Source: Kitasatospora sp. NBC_01266 (GTDB lineage: Bacteria > Actinomycetota > Actinomycetes > Streptomycetales > Streptomycetaceae). Taken from it: a stretch of DNA of 64,000 bases. The notes under the pieces were generated by a model. That model saw only the letters and a program-made list of their open reading frames with translations. It had not been told where the DNA came from and searched no databases. The DNA lies in the NCBI RefSeq assembly GCF_036242395.1, contig NZ_CP108458.1, positions 1,302,001 through 1,366,000 on the forward strand. Direction: 5' to 3'. A program made the translations under genes and the position numbers. The stretch's first letter is position 1; every line of letters begins with the position of its first letter. Below are positions 41,888 to 50,766 of the stretch, piece by piece.

Positions 41888-41950
41888 TGGGTGAGACGTC
41901 CCGCTTTGTCGGGTTAGCCTGAGAGGGCCCGAGTAGGAGTTCCACCCCTG

Positions 41951-42334
41951 ATGACCAGCACCAATCCGTCCGCAGCCGACCCGGCTCCCCGGCCGAAGCG
42001 CCGCACGTTCAGTCCCGAGTACAAGCTTCGGATCGTGGCCGAGTACGACGCCGCGCCCGAGGGCGAGAAGGGCGCGGTCCTGCGCCGCGAGCGCCTGTAC
42101 CACTCGCACGTCACCGAGTGGCGGGCCGCGCGCGATGCCGGGGCCCTGGAGAACCTGGTCGACCACCGCACGAGCCCGGCCCGCCCGAAGAAGTCCGCCG
42201 CCGAGGTCGAGAACGAGAAGCTGCGCCGCCAGGTGGAACGGCTGGAGAAGGAACTCGCCCGGAACAAGGCCGCGTTGGAGGTCCTGGGAAAAGCGTCGGC
42301 GCTCTTGGAAATGATCTCCGAGAGCGCGGACTGA
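41951..42334 (+). CDS. IS3-family transposase OrfA
   Basis: A 127-residue protein. The N-terminal HTH_21-type DNA-binding domain (RTFSPEYKLRIVAEYDAAP, LRRERLYHSHVTEWRAARD) is followed by a leucine zipper (VENEKLRRQVERLEKELARN). It binds the IS ends and alone acts as a regulator; with OrfB it forms the transposase. A slippery heptamer near its end allows ribosomes to shift into orfB. Confidence 0.9.
   Translation: MTSTNPSAADPAPRPKRRTFSPEYKLRIVAEYDAAPEGEKGAVLRRERLYHSHVTEWRAARDAGALENLVDHRTSPARPKKSAAEVENEKLRRQVERLEKELARNKAALEVLGKASALLEMISESAD
42286..42292 (+). promoter_or_regulatory. G-GGA-AAA slippery site for -1 programmed frameshift
   Basis: In the orfA frame the codons read ctG-GGA-AAA, an X-XXY-YYZ heptamer. 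A -1 slip gives GGG-AAA-AGC, which enters the orfB frame and continues uninterrupted to 43359. This is how IS3-family elements make the OrfAB fusion transposase. A downstream stimulatory structure was not checked. Confidence 0.7.
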
Positions 42335-43359
42335 GGCACGCCGCCGATCCCGTCGTGGACGAGGCGTTCGCCGCCGTCGAACACGAGCTGGGCGTCACAG
42401 CCGCGTGCCGGCTGACCGGCCGCTCCCGGGCCACCCACTACCGCAGCCTGAAGCCGACGCCCGTGCGCGAGCCAAGGTCGCCGCAGGTCCAGCCGTCGGC
42501 CCTGACGGCCGAAGAGCGTGACGCGGTAATGGAGTTGATGAACAGCCCCGAGTACGCCGAGCTGGCGCCCGCGCAGATCTGGGCCCGTGAGCTGGACACC
42601 GGGCACTACCACTGCTCGGTCTCCACGATGTACCGGATCCTGCGTGAGCGGGGGCAGTCCGGTGAGCGCCGCCGCCAGGCCACCCACCCGGCCAAGACGG
42701 TGCCCGAACTGGTCGCCGACGGCCCGTCGCAGGTCTTCACCTGGGACATCACCAAAGCGGCCGGCCCAAGCAAGGGCATCTGGTACCACGCCTACGTCAT
42801 CATCGACATCTTCAGCCGCTACATCGTCGGCCACACCGTCGAGGCGGCCGAATCAGCCGAGCGAGCCGAGGAGTTGATCCGCGACACCATCACGCGCAAC
42901 GGCATCGTCCCCGAGACCGTGCACGCCGACCGCGGCACCTCCATGACCTCCAAGAAGGTCTCCCAGCTGCTGATCGACCTCGGCGTCACCAGAAGCCATT
43001 CGCGCCCGAAGGTCTCCAACGACAACCCCTACAGCGAAGCCCAGTTCAAGACCACCAAGTACATGTCCGACTATCCCGAACGGTTCGAATCCCTGGCCCA
43101 CGCCCGCGAATGGTTCGACGCCTTCATCTCGTACTACAACCACGAGCACAGGCACTCAGGCATCGGACTACACACGCCCGCCAGCGTCCACTTCGGCACC
43201 GCCGAGGAGATCCGCGACCAGCGGGCCGTCACCCTCGCCGAGGCCTACACACGCCACCCCGAACGCTTCGGCCGCCGCCCCAGACCACCCGAGATCCCGA
43301 AGACAGCGTGGATCAACGACCCCGCCAAGCGCAGGGAACCCGCACCACAAACCTCATAG
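42292..43359 (+). CDS. IS3-family transposase OrfB (DDE catalytic part)
   Basis: About 355 residues read in the -1 frame after orfA. The rve integrase core has D (VFTWDITKAAG), D (VHADRGTSM) and a glutamate in NPYSEAQFKTTKYM, the D-D-E triad. An upstream HTH_21-like segment (YAELAPAQIWARELDTGHYH) and the C-terminal FISYYNHEHRHSGIG are typical. It may start at a GTG within this region for OrfB alone, but the fusion is the active transposase. Confidence 0.9.
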   Translation, partial: SVGALGNDLRERGLRHAADPVVDEAFAAVEHELGVTAACRLTGRSRATHYRSLKPTPVREPRSPQVQPSALTAEERDAVMELMNSPEYAELAPAQIWARELDTGHYHCSVSTMYRILRERGQSGERRRQATHPAKTVPELVADGPSQVFTWDITKAAGPSKGIWYHAYVIIDIFSRYIVGHTVEAAESAERAEELIRDTITRNGIVPETVHADRGTSMTSKKVSQLLIDLGVTRSHSRPKVSNDNPYSEAQFKTTKYMSDYPERFESLAHAREWFDAFISYYNHEHRHSGIGLHTPASVHFGTAEEIRDQRAVTLAEAYTRHPERFGRRPRPPEIPKTAWINDPAKRREPAPQTS

Positions 43360-43376
43360 CGTCACGACCGTCTCAC

Positions 43377-44562
43377 TGGACTTGAAATCTTCCGCCCGGG
43401 TGCCGATCGGCGTGTCGTCCAGAGGCGCAGATGCTGCGTCGCCCGAGCGGAGGCGACTGATGCGCCGCAGGGAAGCTGTGAGCGTGGCCTCCTCCGGCCG
43501 CGTTTCCTTCGGGTGCCCGGCCGGGCCGATCCGCCCGGGCTGGTAGGTGCGTCGGCGGTAGAGGGTTCGTGCCACAGCAGCGGCGCTGAGGGCGATACCG
43601 ACGGAGAGCGCCAGATAGCCAGCACCTGCGGGGAGTTCGAGGCCGGGTGGTGCTGCGTGGACGGCTGCCGGAGTCGTCGGCGCCGGCTTGGCGGTGGGAG
43701 CCGCCGCGGGTGGCCGCGGTCCCGGCAGAGGCGCCTTGGGGGCTGGGCGACTTGGCGGTGCCGGTGGCACTGCTGCTGGTGCCGGCGGCTGGGTGCTACG
43801 GCTGGCCACAGGCCCTGACGGGGCTGCGGCATTTGGCTCGGGCTTTACGACACCGGCGGCGGGGAGAAGGAAGATCCAGCCAGGCCGAATGGTGTCAGGG
43901 TCGGCGAGTCGGCTGCCGTCGCCTTGTGCCCGACCACTGTTGAGCTGGTAGATCTCCTTCCAGCGCAGCGGGTTGCCGAGGTGGCGCTCCGCGAGGTCCC
44001 ACAGGGTGTCACCGGGGAGCACCTCGCATGTCGCGTTGGTGCTGTTGCTCTCGACGCGGACGGCCTTGACGGTCGGTGCCGGGCTCGCTGTGGCGGCTAC
44101 GGGCGCGGCGGTGAAGGTCAGCGGGGAGGCGGCGGCAGAGCCCGCTGTCGGCCGTAGCAGGGTGAGGAGGCCGAGAACGACGCTGATGACCAGGGCGCCA
44201 GTGAGCGTGCGGCGTACACGAAGGATGGGTGGCTGCTCCCCTGGTCCAGCACGCAGGAGCTGCGGCAGGCGAGCTACGCACCATGCCACTTCGTACAGGG
44301 TCTGCCCGCAGATCAACAGCCACAGTGCCCACCCGACGAGGACCAGCATCCGCATGAGCGTAAAGAGCGAGACTCCGCCGGTCAGTTCGGCGCTGAGCTC
44401 GCCCCAGGTCGGCACATGGGTGAGGTCCAAGGGCTCAGCGCACCAGGTGAGAGCGCATGGGAGCCCGACGACGAGCGCAGCGAGGGCGACGCCGGCGGCG
44501 AGCGCGCGACCGAGCGCTCGGAGGCGATCGAAGCGCGGGAGGCGGGTGGTCTTGCGGGTCAC
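43377..44562 (-). pseudogene. N-terminal half of LysM-BTAD regulator (split by IS3 element)
   Basis: The GTG at 44562 overlaps the upstream TadG-like stop (GTGA). Three membrane helices (residues ~15-115: LAAGVALAALVVGLPCALTW, LFTLMRMLVLVGWALWLLIC, GALVISVVLGLLTLLRPTAG) precede a LysM peptidoglycan-binding domain at ~180-230 (CEVLPGDTLWDLAERHLGN, WKEIYQLNSGRAQGDGSRL). A Pro-rich linker and another helix (GAGYLALSVGIALSAAAVAR) follow. The frame is cut after RAEDFKS by the IS and ends with 6 foreign residues at 43354. Loss of the BTAD half separates the wall-sensing part from the DNA-binding part. Confidence 0.82.
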
Positions 44563-44999
44563 GGTGTGCCGTCTCGCCAGGCGGCATGGGCGGTTGCGGT
44601 GGCGGTGACGTGCAGCGAGGTAACGCCGACGAGGGAGAGGAGTTGGGTGCGCTGGGTGTGTTCGACGGTGACCGTGACCTCATCCGCCGTGGCGTTGACC
44701 CGGCCCTGGGCACCTGCTGCGTCGAGGTAGTTGGTGGCGGCGTTCTGTGCGGCGTCGGGTCCGAGATCGATGGTGTGGTCGGTCCGGAGACGGTCGAGGT
44801 CGAGGTGGCGTGCTCCCGCTCGGGCGGCTTCCTGGGCTTCGCCGGCGGCTTGGACCTTGGCGGCCAGGGCGAGTCCGCCGTCGGCGACCAGACCGAGGAG
44901 TGCGATCAATGCGGCGATGATGGTGACGGTGAAGGCTGTGACCGATCCTTCGTCACCCGCTCTGCCGACAGCAGCGTCCGGCAGCGGCTCGGGAGTCAT
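44559..44999 (-). CDS. TadG/TadE-like pilus assembly protein
   Basis: A 146-residue protein with a short cytoplasmic lead and one membrane helix (SVTAFTVTIIAALIALLGLV, then ADGGLALAAK). The Glu-type pseudopilin start has diverged. The exported part is Ala/Thr-rich, typical of TadE/G-type minor pseudopilins. It overlaps the LysM gene on one side and the TadE gene on the other (ATGA). It would be part of the Tad pilus base or tip. Confidence 0.75.
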   Translation of the reverse strand: MTPEPLPDAAVGRAGDEGSVTAFTVTIIAALIALLGLVADGGLALAAKVQAAGEAQEAARAGARHLDLDRLRTDHTIDLGPDAAQNAATNYLDAAGAQGRVNATADEVTVTVEHTQRTQLLSLVGVTSLHVTATATAHAAWRDGTP

Positions 45000-45427
45000 G
45001 GCGTGTCCGAGGTGTAGGTGTCCAAGGGAGCGGTGAACGCTGCGGTGATCGTCTGATGACCGGGCAGCGGGACAGCTGAGAGATCGGCGAGCGCGACCGT
45101 GCAGCTGACCGTGACCACGACCTGGCCGCCGGGGTGGAAGGCGTCCGTGTCAACGTTCGTCTCGGGCTGGGGGCAGGACGTTCCCGCCTGCGACAGGGCC
45201 TCGTTCGCCATCTGCTGCCCCGCGCCGCGCGCTTCGTCGAAGCTGCGAGCGCGTGAGGCTGCCCGTGCGGCCTGGTGGGCCGCGTCCTCGACGTCGAGGC
45301 GGGCTCCGGCCAACCGACCCACACCAACCGCCAGCAGCACCAACGTGATGAGCAACGGGGTGATCAGCGTCAGCTCGACGGAGACCGAGCCGCGGTCCTT
45401 CGCTCGTTCGTCGTCGCGAGCCCACAT
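44996..45427 (-). CDS. TadE-like minor pseudopilin
   Basis: A 143-residue protein. RGSVSVELTLITPLLITLVL carries the TadE signature: S-V-E-x-x-x-x-x-P preceding a hydrophobic helix, with Glu at +5 of the processed form. Residues after the helix (VGRLAGARLDVEDAAHQAAR) are amphipathic. It overlaps the TadG-like gene by ATGA. Confidence 0.82.
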   Translation of the reverse strand: MWARDDERAKDRGSVSVELTLITPLLITLVLLAVGVGRLAGARLDVEDAAHQAARAASRARSFDEARGAGQQMANEALSQAGTSCPQPETNVDTDAFHPGGQVVVTVSCTVALADLSAVPLPGHQTITAAFTAPLDTYTSDTP

Positions 45428-45457
45428 GCCGAGATCTCCTTTGATTGGTCGGGTTGG

Positions 45458-45877
45458 TCAGCCGTCGGCTGCTGGTCCGGTGAGCTGCTCGACCGGGCCT
45501 GCCGCGTGGGCGCTGACGTCCAGGCGTAGGTAGGGCAGGAGTTCGATGACGTGTCCGTGCACCTCCGCCGTGGCCGTGGTAGCTGTCCGCTCGACGATGA
45601 CGGAGGTCTGCTGGAGGCTGGCGGAGTCGATCTGCCGCAGTAGTTCCTCACCGGCGCGTTGACCGGTGGCGGTGTCGGCGTTCTGAGTGCGGGCCGCTGC
45701 TACCGCCTGGGCTGCGGCCGCCTGCGCGATGTGGTGAGCGTGTGACGCGAGAGCGAACTGCACGATCGCCATGAGCAGGAGGAGCAGCAGTGAAGTGGCG
45801 ATGACCAGCTCAGGGCTCGCCGATCCCTGATCGCCTGGGCGCCTCCGCTGCTTGTCCGCAGAGGAATTGGTGACCAT
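45458..45877 (-). CDS. TadE-like minor pseudopilin (second)
   Basis: A 139-residue protein. DQGSASPELVIATSLLLLLL has the Glu of the TadE type followed by a hydrophobic helix (MAIVQFALASHAHHIAQAAA). The exported portion (SLQQTSVIVERTATTATAEV) is beta-rich. It is the third TadE/G-like subunit in a row and is separated from Flp by 9 bp. Confidence 0.8.
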   Translation of the reverse strand: MVTNSSADKQRRRPGDQGSASPELVIATSLLLLLLMAIVQFALASHAHHIAQAAAAQAVAAARTQNADTATGQRAGEELLRQIDSASLQQTSVIVERTATTATAEVHGHVIELLPYLRLDVSAHAAGPVEQLTGPAADG

Positions 45878-45886
45878 GACGGCGCG

Positions 45887-46099
45887 TCAGAAGTTGAGCG
45901 AGTTGGCTTTGTCGGCGACCTTGGCGGCAAGGATGCCGAGTGCTGCGATCCCCATGAGGACCAGAAGGGCCGTGATCACCACGGTTTCGGTGGTGTAGCC
46001 GGCGTCGGGTTCGCGGCGCATGGCCTCCAGCCGGTCGGCGAGGTGCTGGCGGGTGCGGGTCCAGACGAGGTGGATCTTAATGGTGAGGTCGGTCCTCAT
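45887..46099 (-). CDS. flp: Flp-type pilin
   Basis: A 70-residue protein with basic N-terminus (LDRLEAMRREPDAGYTTETV in part) and a single hydrophobic helix (VVITALLVLMGIAALGILAA) after the G-x-x-T-x-E-type processing region (DAGYTTETV). This fits a short Flp major pilin. The prepilin peptidase was not seen in the window, so it must be encoded elsewhere. Confidence 0.75.
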   Translation of the reverse strand: MRTDLTIKIHLVWTRTRQHLADRLEAMRREPDAGYTTETVVITALLVLMGIAALGILAAKVADKANSLNF

Positions 46100-46132
46100 G
46101 GTGGTGCTCCGAGTGGTGAGAGGTGGGAATCG

Positions 46133-47017
46133 CTAGAGGCCGGTGAGGGCGTGGGTGATGGCGGGGTAACCGAGGAAGAGGAGGAATCCGCCGAAGAGGG
46201 TGACCACCGGCAGGCTCATCCGCTCGGTGGCGGACGCGGCGTCTGACTCCGCTTCGGCCAGCAGGTGGCCGCGCAGCGTGGCGGCTTTCGTGGCCAGGGA
46301 GTTCTTCACCCGCGCACCTTCGCTACCGGCCAGCGCCGCGGTGGCGGCGAGTTCGCCCAGCTCGGTGACGCCGAGCTGAGATCCGAGTTCGCCCAGCGGC
46401 CCCCATGCCGCGGTACGGGTGAGGTCAGCCTTCTGCAGCGCGCGACGGAAGGCCGCGAAGCCGACTCCGTGACCTGCCGAGGCCGCGGCGGTGAGCGCCT
46501 GCTCGACGCCGGCGCCGCCGGAGAGCGCGACGACGGTGAGGTCCAGCATGACCGACAAGGCGTGACGGACCTCCGCCCGCCGCTCGGAAGCCTTCTGGCG
46601 AACAATCAGGTCAGGGGCGAAGGACAGCGCACCGCCGAGGACCAGGCTGCCCCAGACCGGTAGGACCCAGCCGATACGCACACCGGCCAGCGCCGTGAGC
46701 GCGGCGAACAGCACAGGCATCACCAGGCCAGCCACGGCCGCGGTGGTCTTCTCCGCGAGGTGCCGCTCCACAGGGATCCCCAGCGTGCGCAGGTCAGCTG
46801 CCGTCTTGGCGCCAGGGAACCGGCACCGTTGCCACAGCGGTACGGACGCGGCCCCGGCCCGGGCCGCCCAGCCTGCTTCAACGTCCGTTGGCGACGGCGG
46901 CAGGGCTACCGCCGGGGCGAGGGCATCGGCGAGGTCCTCACGAGGCGGGCGCACACCGCGCCAGAACGTCCAGGCCCCGGCGCCGAACCCGGCGCCGCAC
47001 AGCACAGCGGTGATCAC
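46133..47017 (-). CDS. tadC: TadC-like inner-membrane platform protein
   Basis: A 294-residue protein with N-terminal helix (MITAVLCGAGFGAGAWTFW), a T2SS-F domain (EVRHALSVMLDLTVVALSGG, AGVEQALTAAASAG) and a C-terminal helix (LPVVTLFGGFLLFLGYPAI). TadC pairs with TadB as the membrane platform that receives pilin subunits. ATG 47017 overlaps the tadB stop by ATGA. Confidence 0.85.
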   Translation of the reverse strand: MITAVLCGAGFGAGAWTFWRGVRPPREDLADALAPAVALPPSPTDVEAGWAARAGAASVPLWQRCRFPGAKTAADLRTLGIPVERHLAEKTTAAVAGLVMPVLFAALTALAGVRIGWVLPVWGSLVLGGALSFAPDLIVRQKASERRAEVRHALSVMLDLTVVALSGGAGVEQALTAAASAGHGVGFAAFRRALQKADLTRTAAWGPLGELGSQLGVTELGELAATAALAGSEGARVKNSLATKAATLRGHLLAEAESDAASATERMSLPVVTLFGGFLLFLGYPAITHALTGL

Positions 47018-47886
47018 GTGCTCTCCTGCGACACCTGGGACGCGGCAAGCAGCCGGGCGGGTTCGGTGAAGGTCGCGATCTTGCGAAGCCAGGCGAAGGC
47101 CGCCGCGAACATCCCGCCCACGAGCAGCAGCACGAACTGCCCTTGCGCGGTGTCGAATGGCCGCAGGTAGTCCCGGTTCAGCAGGACCAGGCCCATCGCC
47201 ATGGCCAGCGTCGTGCCGACGACGATCCGCACCGAGGTCCGGACCCGGGCTCGTGAGGAGGCGGTGCGGGTGCGCATCTGCGCCTGCTCCCGGGCCGAGG
47301 CCGCGAGTCCGGCAAGCAGGTCACCGAGCCGACCGCTCTGGCGGCCGGCGGCGCCGAGGAGGGCCAGGACCACCAGGTCGCCGAGCGGGTCCGCCAGGCC
47401 GGCCGCGAGCTCGCGCAGCGCTTCCGGCAGGCGCTGTCCGCGCCGGATCCGCTCGGCCAGCGCGGCAACTTCCTTTCGCACGGGCAGCGGAGCCGTCGCG
47501 GCAGTGGCGAGGAGCGCCTGTTCGAGTCCGGCGGCCGCGCTGAGTGTGTCGCGTAGCTGCTCGGTCCAGGAGGCGATGGCCTCGATCCGATCGATGGCCT
47601 GCTGTCCTCTGCGGTCGCGTCCGAGCAGCCCGGGCAGCGCCCACGCGGCCAGCGCGGCGAGTGGTGCCGACACCGGCCAACCGGTCAAAGCGACCGCTCC
47701 CGCGGCAACCACGACAGCTCCCCCAATGCGACGGCCCGGGCGCGCCGGACGGACGCGCTGCCACCAGCTTGTGCCCCAGTCGGGCGTGCTGCTGGGTTCC
47801 CCAGGCCGGAGTCCCGAGTAGGCCGTGCAGGCTCCGGCGCCGAAGCCGGCTCCCAGCAGGGAGACGAAGGCCAGGTGCGCGCTCAT
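47014..47886 (-). CDS. tadB: TadB-like inner-membrane platform protein
   Basis: A 290-residue protein. Membrane helices at the start (MSAHLAFVSLLGAGFGAGAC) and around 55-85, a T2SS-F domain (LRDTLSAAAGLEQALLATAA, GDLVVLALLGAAGRQSGRLG) and terminal helices (SVRIVVGTTLAMAMGLVLL). The start ATG at 47886 is used because it overlaps the CpaF stop by ATGA; the longer frame to 48336 is antisense to CpaF sequence. Confidence 0.84.
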   Translation of the reverse strand: MSAHLAFVSLLGAGFGAGACTAYSGLRPGEPSSTPDWGTSWWQRVRPARPGRRIGGAVVVAAGAVALTGWPVSAPLAALAAWALPGLLGRDRRGQQAIDRIEAIASWTEQLRDTLSAAAGLEQALLATAATAPLPVRKEVAALAERIRRGQRLPEALRELAAGLADPLGDLVVLALLGAAGRQSGRLGDLLAGLAASAREQAQMRTRTASSRARVRTSVRIVVGTTLAMAMGLVLLNRDYLRPFDTAQGQFVLLLVGGMFAAAFAWLRKIATFTEPARLLAASQVSQEST

Positions 47887-49208
47887 TCCGACCACCCACC
47901 GAAGCCGGCCGCCACCGGCGGCAGGAAACCGGTCGCTTCGAGTTCCGCAACGGTCTGCGCTCGAAGGGGCGTGCTGCAGACGGCTCGTCGCTCCGGGCCG
48001 GGACGGTAGACCTCGTTGGAAATAAGCTGGGGCCCGTCGGCTCCGATGATCTCGCGGACCGAGGAGATCGCGCGGCGCCCGCTGGTGTCCCGAGCGAGGT
48101 GGACGACGAAGTGGACGGCGGACGCCACCAGGAGGTTCGTCGCCTCCAGGCTCAGCCGCTCCGGCGCCTGGACGGCGTAGGCGGCCAGCTTGGTGAACAC
48201 GCCTCGGGAGGTGGAGGCGTGGATCGTGGACAGCGAGCCGTCGTTGCCCTGCGACATTGCGTTGCACATCGGCACCACCTCGGCGCCCCTGATCTCCCCG
48301 ACGATCACCCGGTCCGGGGCCATCCGCAGACCCCAACGCACAAGCTCAGCCTGGTCGATCGCGCCCTCGCCCTCGATGTTCGCCTCGCGTGCCTGCATCG
48401 GGACCACGTCCGGGTGCAGTCCGTCCTCGTGCAGACCCAGCTCGTAGGTGTCCTCGATCGTCACCAGCCGCTCGGAGGACGGGATCTCCGACGCGAGCGC
48501 CCGCAACAGCGTGGTCTTGCCCACGTTGGTGCCGCCCGCCACGATGATGTTCTTCCGCGCGAGCACCAGCGCCCGCAGAAGCGACTCCAACTCGGCGTCG
48601 AACACACCGAGCTTCCGCAGCTCAGGCAAGGTGGCCCGCGGGTAGCGGTGGCGGCGGATCGACAGCGAGACCCGGCCGGAGACGGCCATCACCGCGAACA
48701 TCCGCGACCCGTCGGGAAGTTGGACGTTCAGACGCGGCACCGCCCGGTCGAACCGACGCTCCTCGGCGCCACCCCGGGCCGCGATGGTACGGATCAGCTC
48801 CACCAGCTCAGCGTCCGAAGCGGCGATCGGCGCCATCTGCTCCTTCCGCCCGTCGGCATAGCGGACGAACACCCGGTCACACCCGTTCGCGTCGATGTTC
48901 TCAACCTCGCTGTCGTCCAACAGTGCCTGCAGTCCACCCAGCCCGAACAGCGCGTCGTGCGCGGCGCGCACCGCCCGCTCCTCAGCCTCGGCATCCAGCG
49001 CACGGCCCTCCAGCAGAAGCTTCCCGGTGCGCCGCTCCAGGGCCTCGGAGAGCAGCCGCTCGCCAATCGAGCGCCACTGATGCGCCGTCAGCGGCACATC
49101 GCCGTCCGACTCCAGTCGCTGGCTGTGGGCCAAGAGGAGTTGACCGACCTCTACTCGCAGCGTCTCGGCGAGCTCCCGCTCCGCTGTCGCGGAATCCGTC
49201 ATCGTCAT
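47883..49208 (-). CDS. cpaF: CpaF/TadA secretion ATPase
   Basis: A 441-residue ATPase. The N-terminal domain (VENIDANGCDRVFVRYADGR) is followed by Walker A (VAGGTNVGKTTLLRALASEI, about residue 230), the Asp box, and Walker B plus His box (VIVGEIRGAEVVPMCNAM, GNDGSLSTIHASTSRGVFT). It powers pilus extension and retraction at the inner face of the membrane. It overlaps cpaE by ATGA. Confidence 0.92.
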   Translation of the reverse strand: MTMTDSATAERELAETLRVEVGQLLLAHSQRLESDGDVPLTAHQWRSIGERLLSEALERRTGKLLLEGRALDAEAEERAVRAAHDALFGLGGLQALLDDSEVENIDANGCDRVFVRYADGRKEQMAPIAASDAELVELIRTIAARGGAEERRFDRAVPRLNVQLPDGSRMFAVMAVSGRVSLSIRRHRYPRATLPELRKLGVFDAELESLLRALVLARKNIIVAGGTNVGKTTLLRALASEIPSSERLVTIEDTYELGLHEDGLHPDVVPMQAREANIEGEGAIDQAELVRWGLRMAPDRVIVGEIRGAEVVPMCNAMSQGNDGSLSTIHASTSRGVFTKLAAYAVQAPERLSLEATNLLVASAVHFVVHLARDTSGRRAISSVREIIGADGPQLISNEVYRPGPERRAVCSTPLRAQTVAELEATGFLPPVAAGFGGWSE

Positions 49209-50002
49209 GGCCGCTCACCTCCGAGCATCGCCGCCAACCCATCCCCTGCCGACTCGGTAGCCGCAGGTTCGCTCGCTTCCGAAGCGGGCACCAACGCGCC
49301 CACAGCCTCGGCGAGCCGCCCGGCCGCGTCCAGCAGCGGGAACCTGCGCCAGGGCGGCAACCGTCGCTCCGCCGGAGCGCCGCGCAGCACGCGAGCGCTC
49401 CGCGCGTCGAACGGCAGCTGCCAGCAAACATCAGCGCCGAGCACCTGCCCGACCTCCACGGCCGACCACCCGCACTGGCCGACCACGACAACGGCAACCC
49501 GCCGAACCACCGCCCGCAGCCGGGGCACGGCCGCCTCGGCGTGCGCCAAGTCCTCGATCGCACCCCTGGTGACGAGCACCGCGAGATCGGCCGCCGCCAC
49601 CAGATTCCCCACCGGCCCGAGCGACGGACCCATGCGGCCGACATCGGCGAGCATCACCGTCTGCCCCAACTCGATATCAGGCCAATGCTCTTCAAGGACT
49701 CCAAGTGCGGCCGAGCTCTGCGCCGGCACCGCCGGAGCGGCGACCACCGGCACCCCGCCCAACAGCAGCTGCGCATGGGTGTACACGAGCCGCTCGGCCA
49801 GCCCAGCCCTACGGGCAGCCGCGGCCAGAGTCACCAGGGACGGCGAGTCCAGCAAGCCGAAACGCGCGAGAGCATCCCCACCCCACGGATCCGCCTCGAC
49901 CACCACCGGGACCTGCTCACCGGGCCACGCAGCCGCCAAAGCCAGTGCCGTCGTGCTCACACCCGGCGCCCCCTTCGCCGAACCCACCACGATCAAGGCC
50001 AT
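49205..50002 (-). CDS. CpaE/TadZ-like MinD/ParA ATPase
   Basis: A 265-residue protein with deviant Walker A (SAKGAPGVSTTALALAAAW) and switch regions (VMLADVGRMGPSLGPVGNLV, VVVVGQCGWSAVEVGQVLGA). In Tad loci this positions the pilus machine at the cell pole or site. The receiver-like domain found in TadZ is absent, as usual in actinomycetes. It is placed directly upstream of cpaF. Confidence 0.8.
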   Translation of the reverse strand: MALIVVGSAKGAPGVSTTALALAAAWPGEQVPVVVEADPWGGDALARFGLLDSPSLVTLAAAARRAGLAERLVYTHAQLLLGGVPVVAAPAVPAQSSAALGVLEEHWPDIELGQTVMLADVGRMGPSLGPVGNLVAAADLAVLVTRGAIEDLAHAEAAVPRLRAVVRRVAVVVVGQCGWSAVEVGQVLGADVCWQLPFDARSARVLRGAPAERRLPPWRRFPLLDAAGRLAEAVGALVPASEASEPAATESAGDGLAAMLGGERP

Positions 50003-50008
50003 CGCCCA

Positions 50009-50704
50009 TCACCTCCCCGCCACTGCGGCGCCGTCAGCCCCCTGCGCGGGCAGCACGACAAGCGCCGGCTCCTGGAGCTGCGCGGCTCGCATCGCGCTGC
50101 CCTGATCGCACAGCACAGTCACCACCACCGTCCCAGCGCCACCAGGCCCCGGACGGGCGTCCAACACGACTCCGCGCACCGATCCCTCGCCCGACCCGGC
50201 CGGTGCTCCGGGTACTGCGGGCTTGGTCTCGGACACCACGACCTGCGCGCCCGGCCCAACCATCGGCGGCACACGGCCACTCTTCAACGACATCGTCGCC
50301 ACCGCCTGCCCGGCACCGGGCACCGCCGAGGCCAGCGCCTCCTCGGAGAGCAGCGCCCCAGCCGGCAGTGCGGATGTCACCGCCCGGCCGACAACCTCCG
50401 TGCGGCGTGAGGCGGCCAGCACGGGGACACCGCTGTGTTCACCGATGCTCACCGTCCGCACGTCGGCGGCTGTCAGCACCTGCCCGAACGCAACAGGCCG
50501 GGCCAGCGCCAGGACGCTCGTCCGACCGCTGGAAGTAATAGCCGTCGCCCAGAAGCCGGCCACCGAAACAACCATCACGCCTGCTCCGGCCAACAGCCGA
50601 AACCGCTGCCGCCGTCGCGCGGCACTCCCCCGCACCCGCGCGGTCGGCCCAGCGCCACTGGGCCTGTCGCTCCGGGCGCCCGGCACCCACGTTGTACTCA
50701 CCAA
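50009..50704 (-). CDS. SAF-domain protein, CpaB/RcpC-like
   Basis: A 231-residue protein. An N-terminal basic start and a membrane helix (LLAGAGVMVVSVAGFWATAI) are followed by a SAF domain (VLALARPVAFGQVLTAADVR, LPAGALLSEEALASAVPGAG) and a beta-rich end. RcpC/CpaB proteins link the Tad machine to the outer layer, in Gram-positives probably to the cell wall. The stop is 6 bp before the cpaE start. Confidence 0.78.
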   Translation of the reverse strand: MVSTTWVPGARSDRPSGAGPTARVRGSAARRRQRFRLLAGAGVMVVSVAGFWATAITSSGRTSVLALARPVAFGQVLTAADVRTVSIGEHSGVPVLAASRRTEVVGRAVTSALPAGALLSEEALASAVPGAGQAVATMSLKSGRVPPMVGPGAQVVVSETKPAVPGAPAGSGEGSVRGVVLDARPGPGGAGTVVVTVLCDQGSAMRAAQLQEPALVVLPAQGADGAAVAGR

Positions 50705-50766
50705 CGCACTCCTCCCTGCTCGTTGCTCGAATTCGACCGCGGGCCCACGCCCCGCTTCATCCCCTG

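Larger units (their letters stand above)
41891..43376 (+). mobile_element. IS3-family insertion sequence with TGG target duplication
   Basis: A 1486-bp element. Its ends begin GTGAGACG (41891) and finish CGTCTCAC (43369-43376), a perfect 8-bp terminal match with further imperfect inverted-repeat bases inside. It is flanked by the 3-bp direct repeat TGG (41888-41890 and 43377-43379), the usual target duplication size for IS3. It contains the two overlapping frames orfA and orfB. It looks complete and probably active, and it disrupts the LysM-BTAD gene. Confidence 0.9.

Noticed and set aside
47544-50105. An 853-codon plus-strand open frame
   Set aside because: It is antisense to tadB, cpaF and cpaE, which all carry clear motifs and overlap as an operon.
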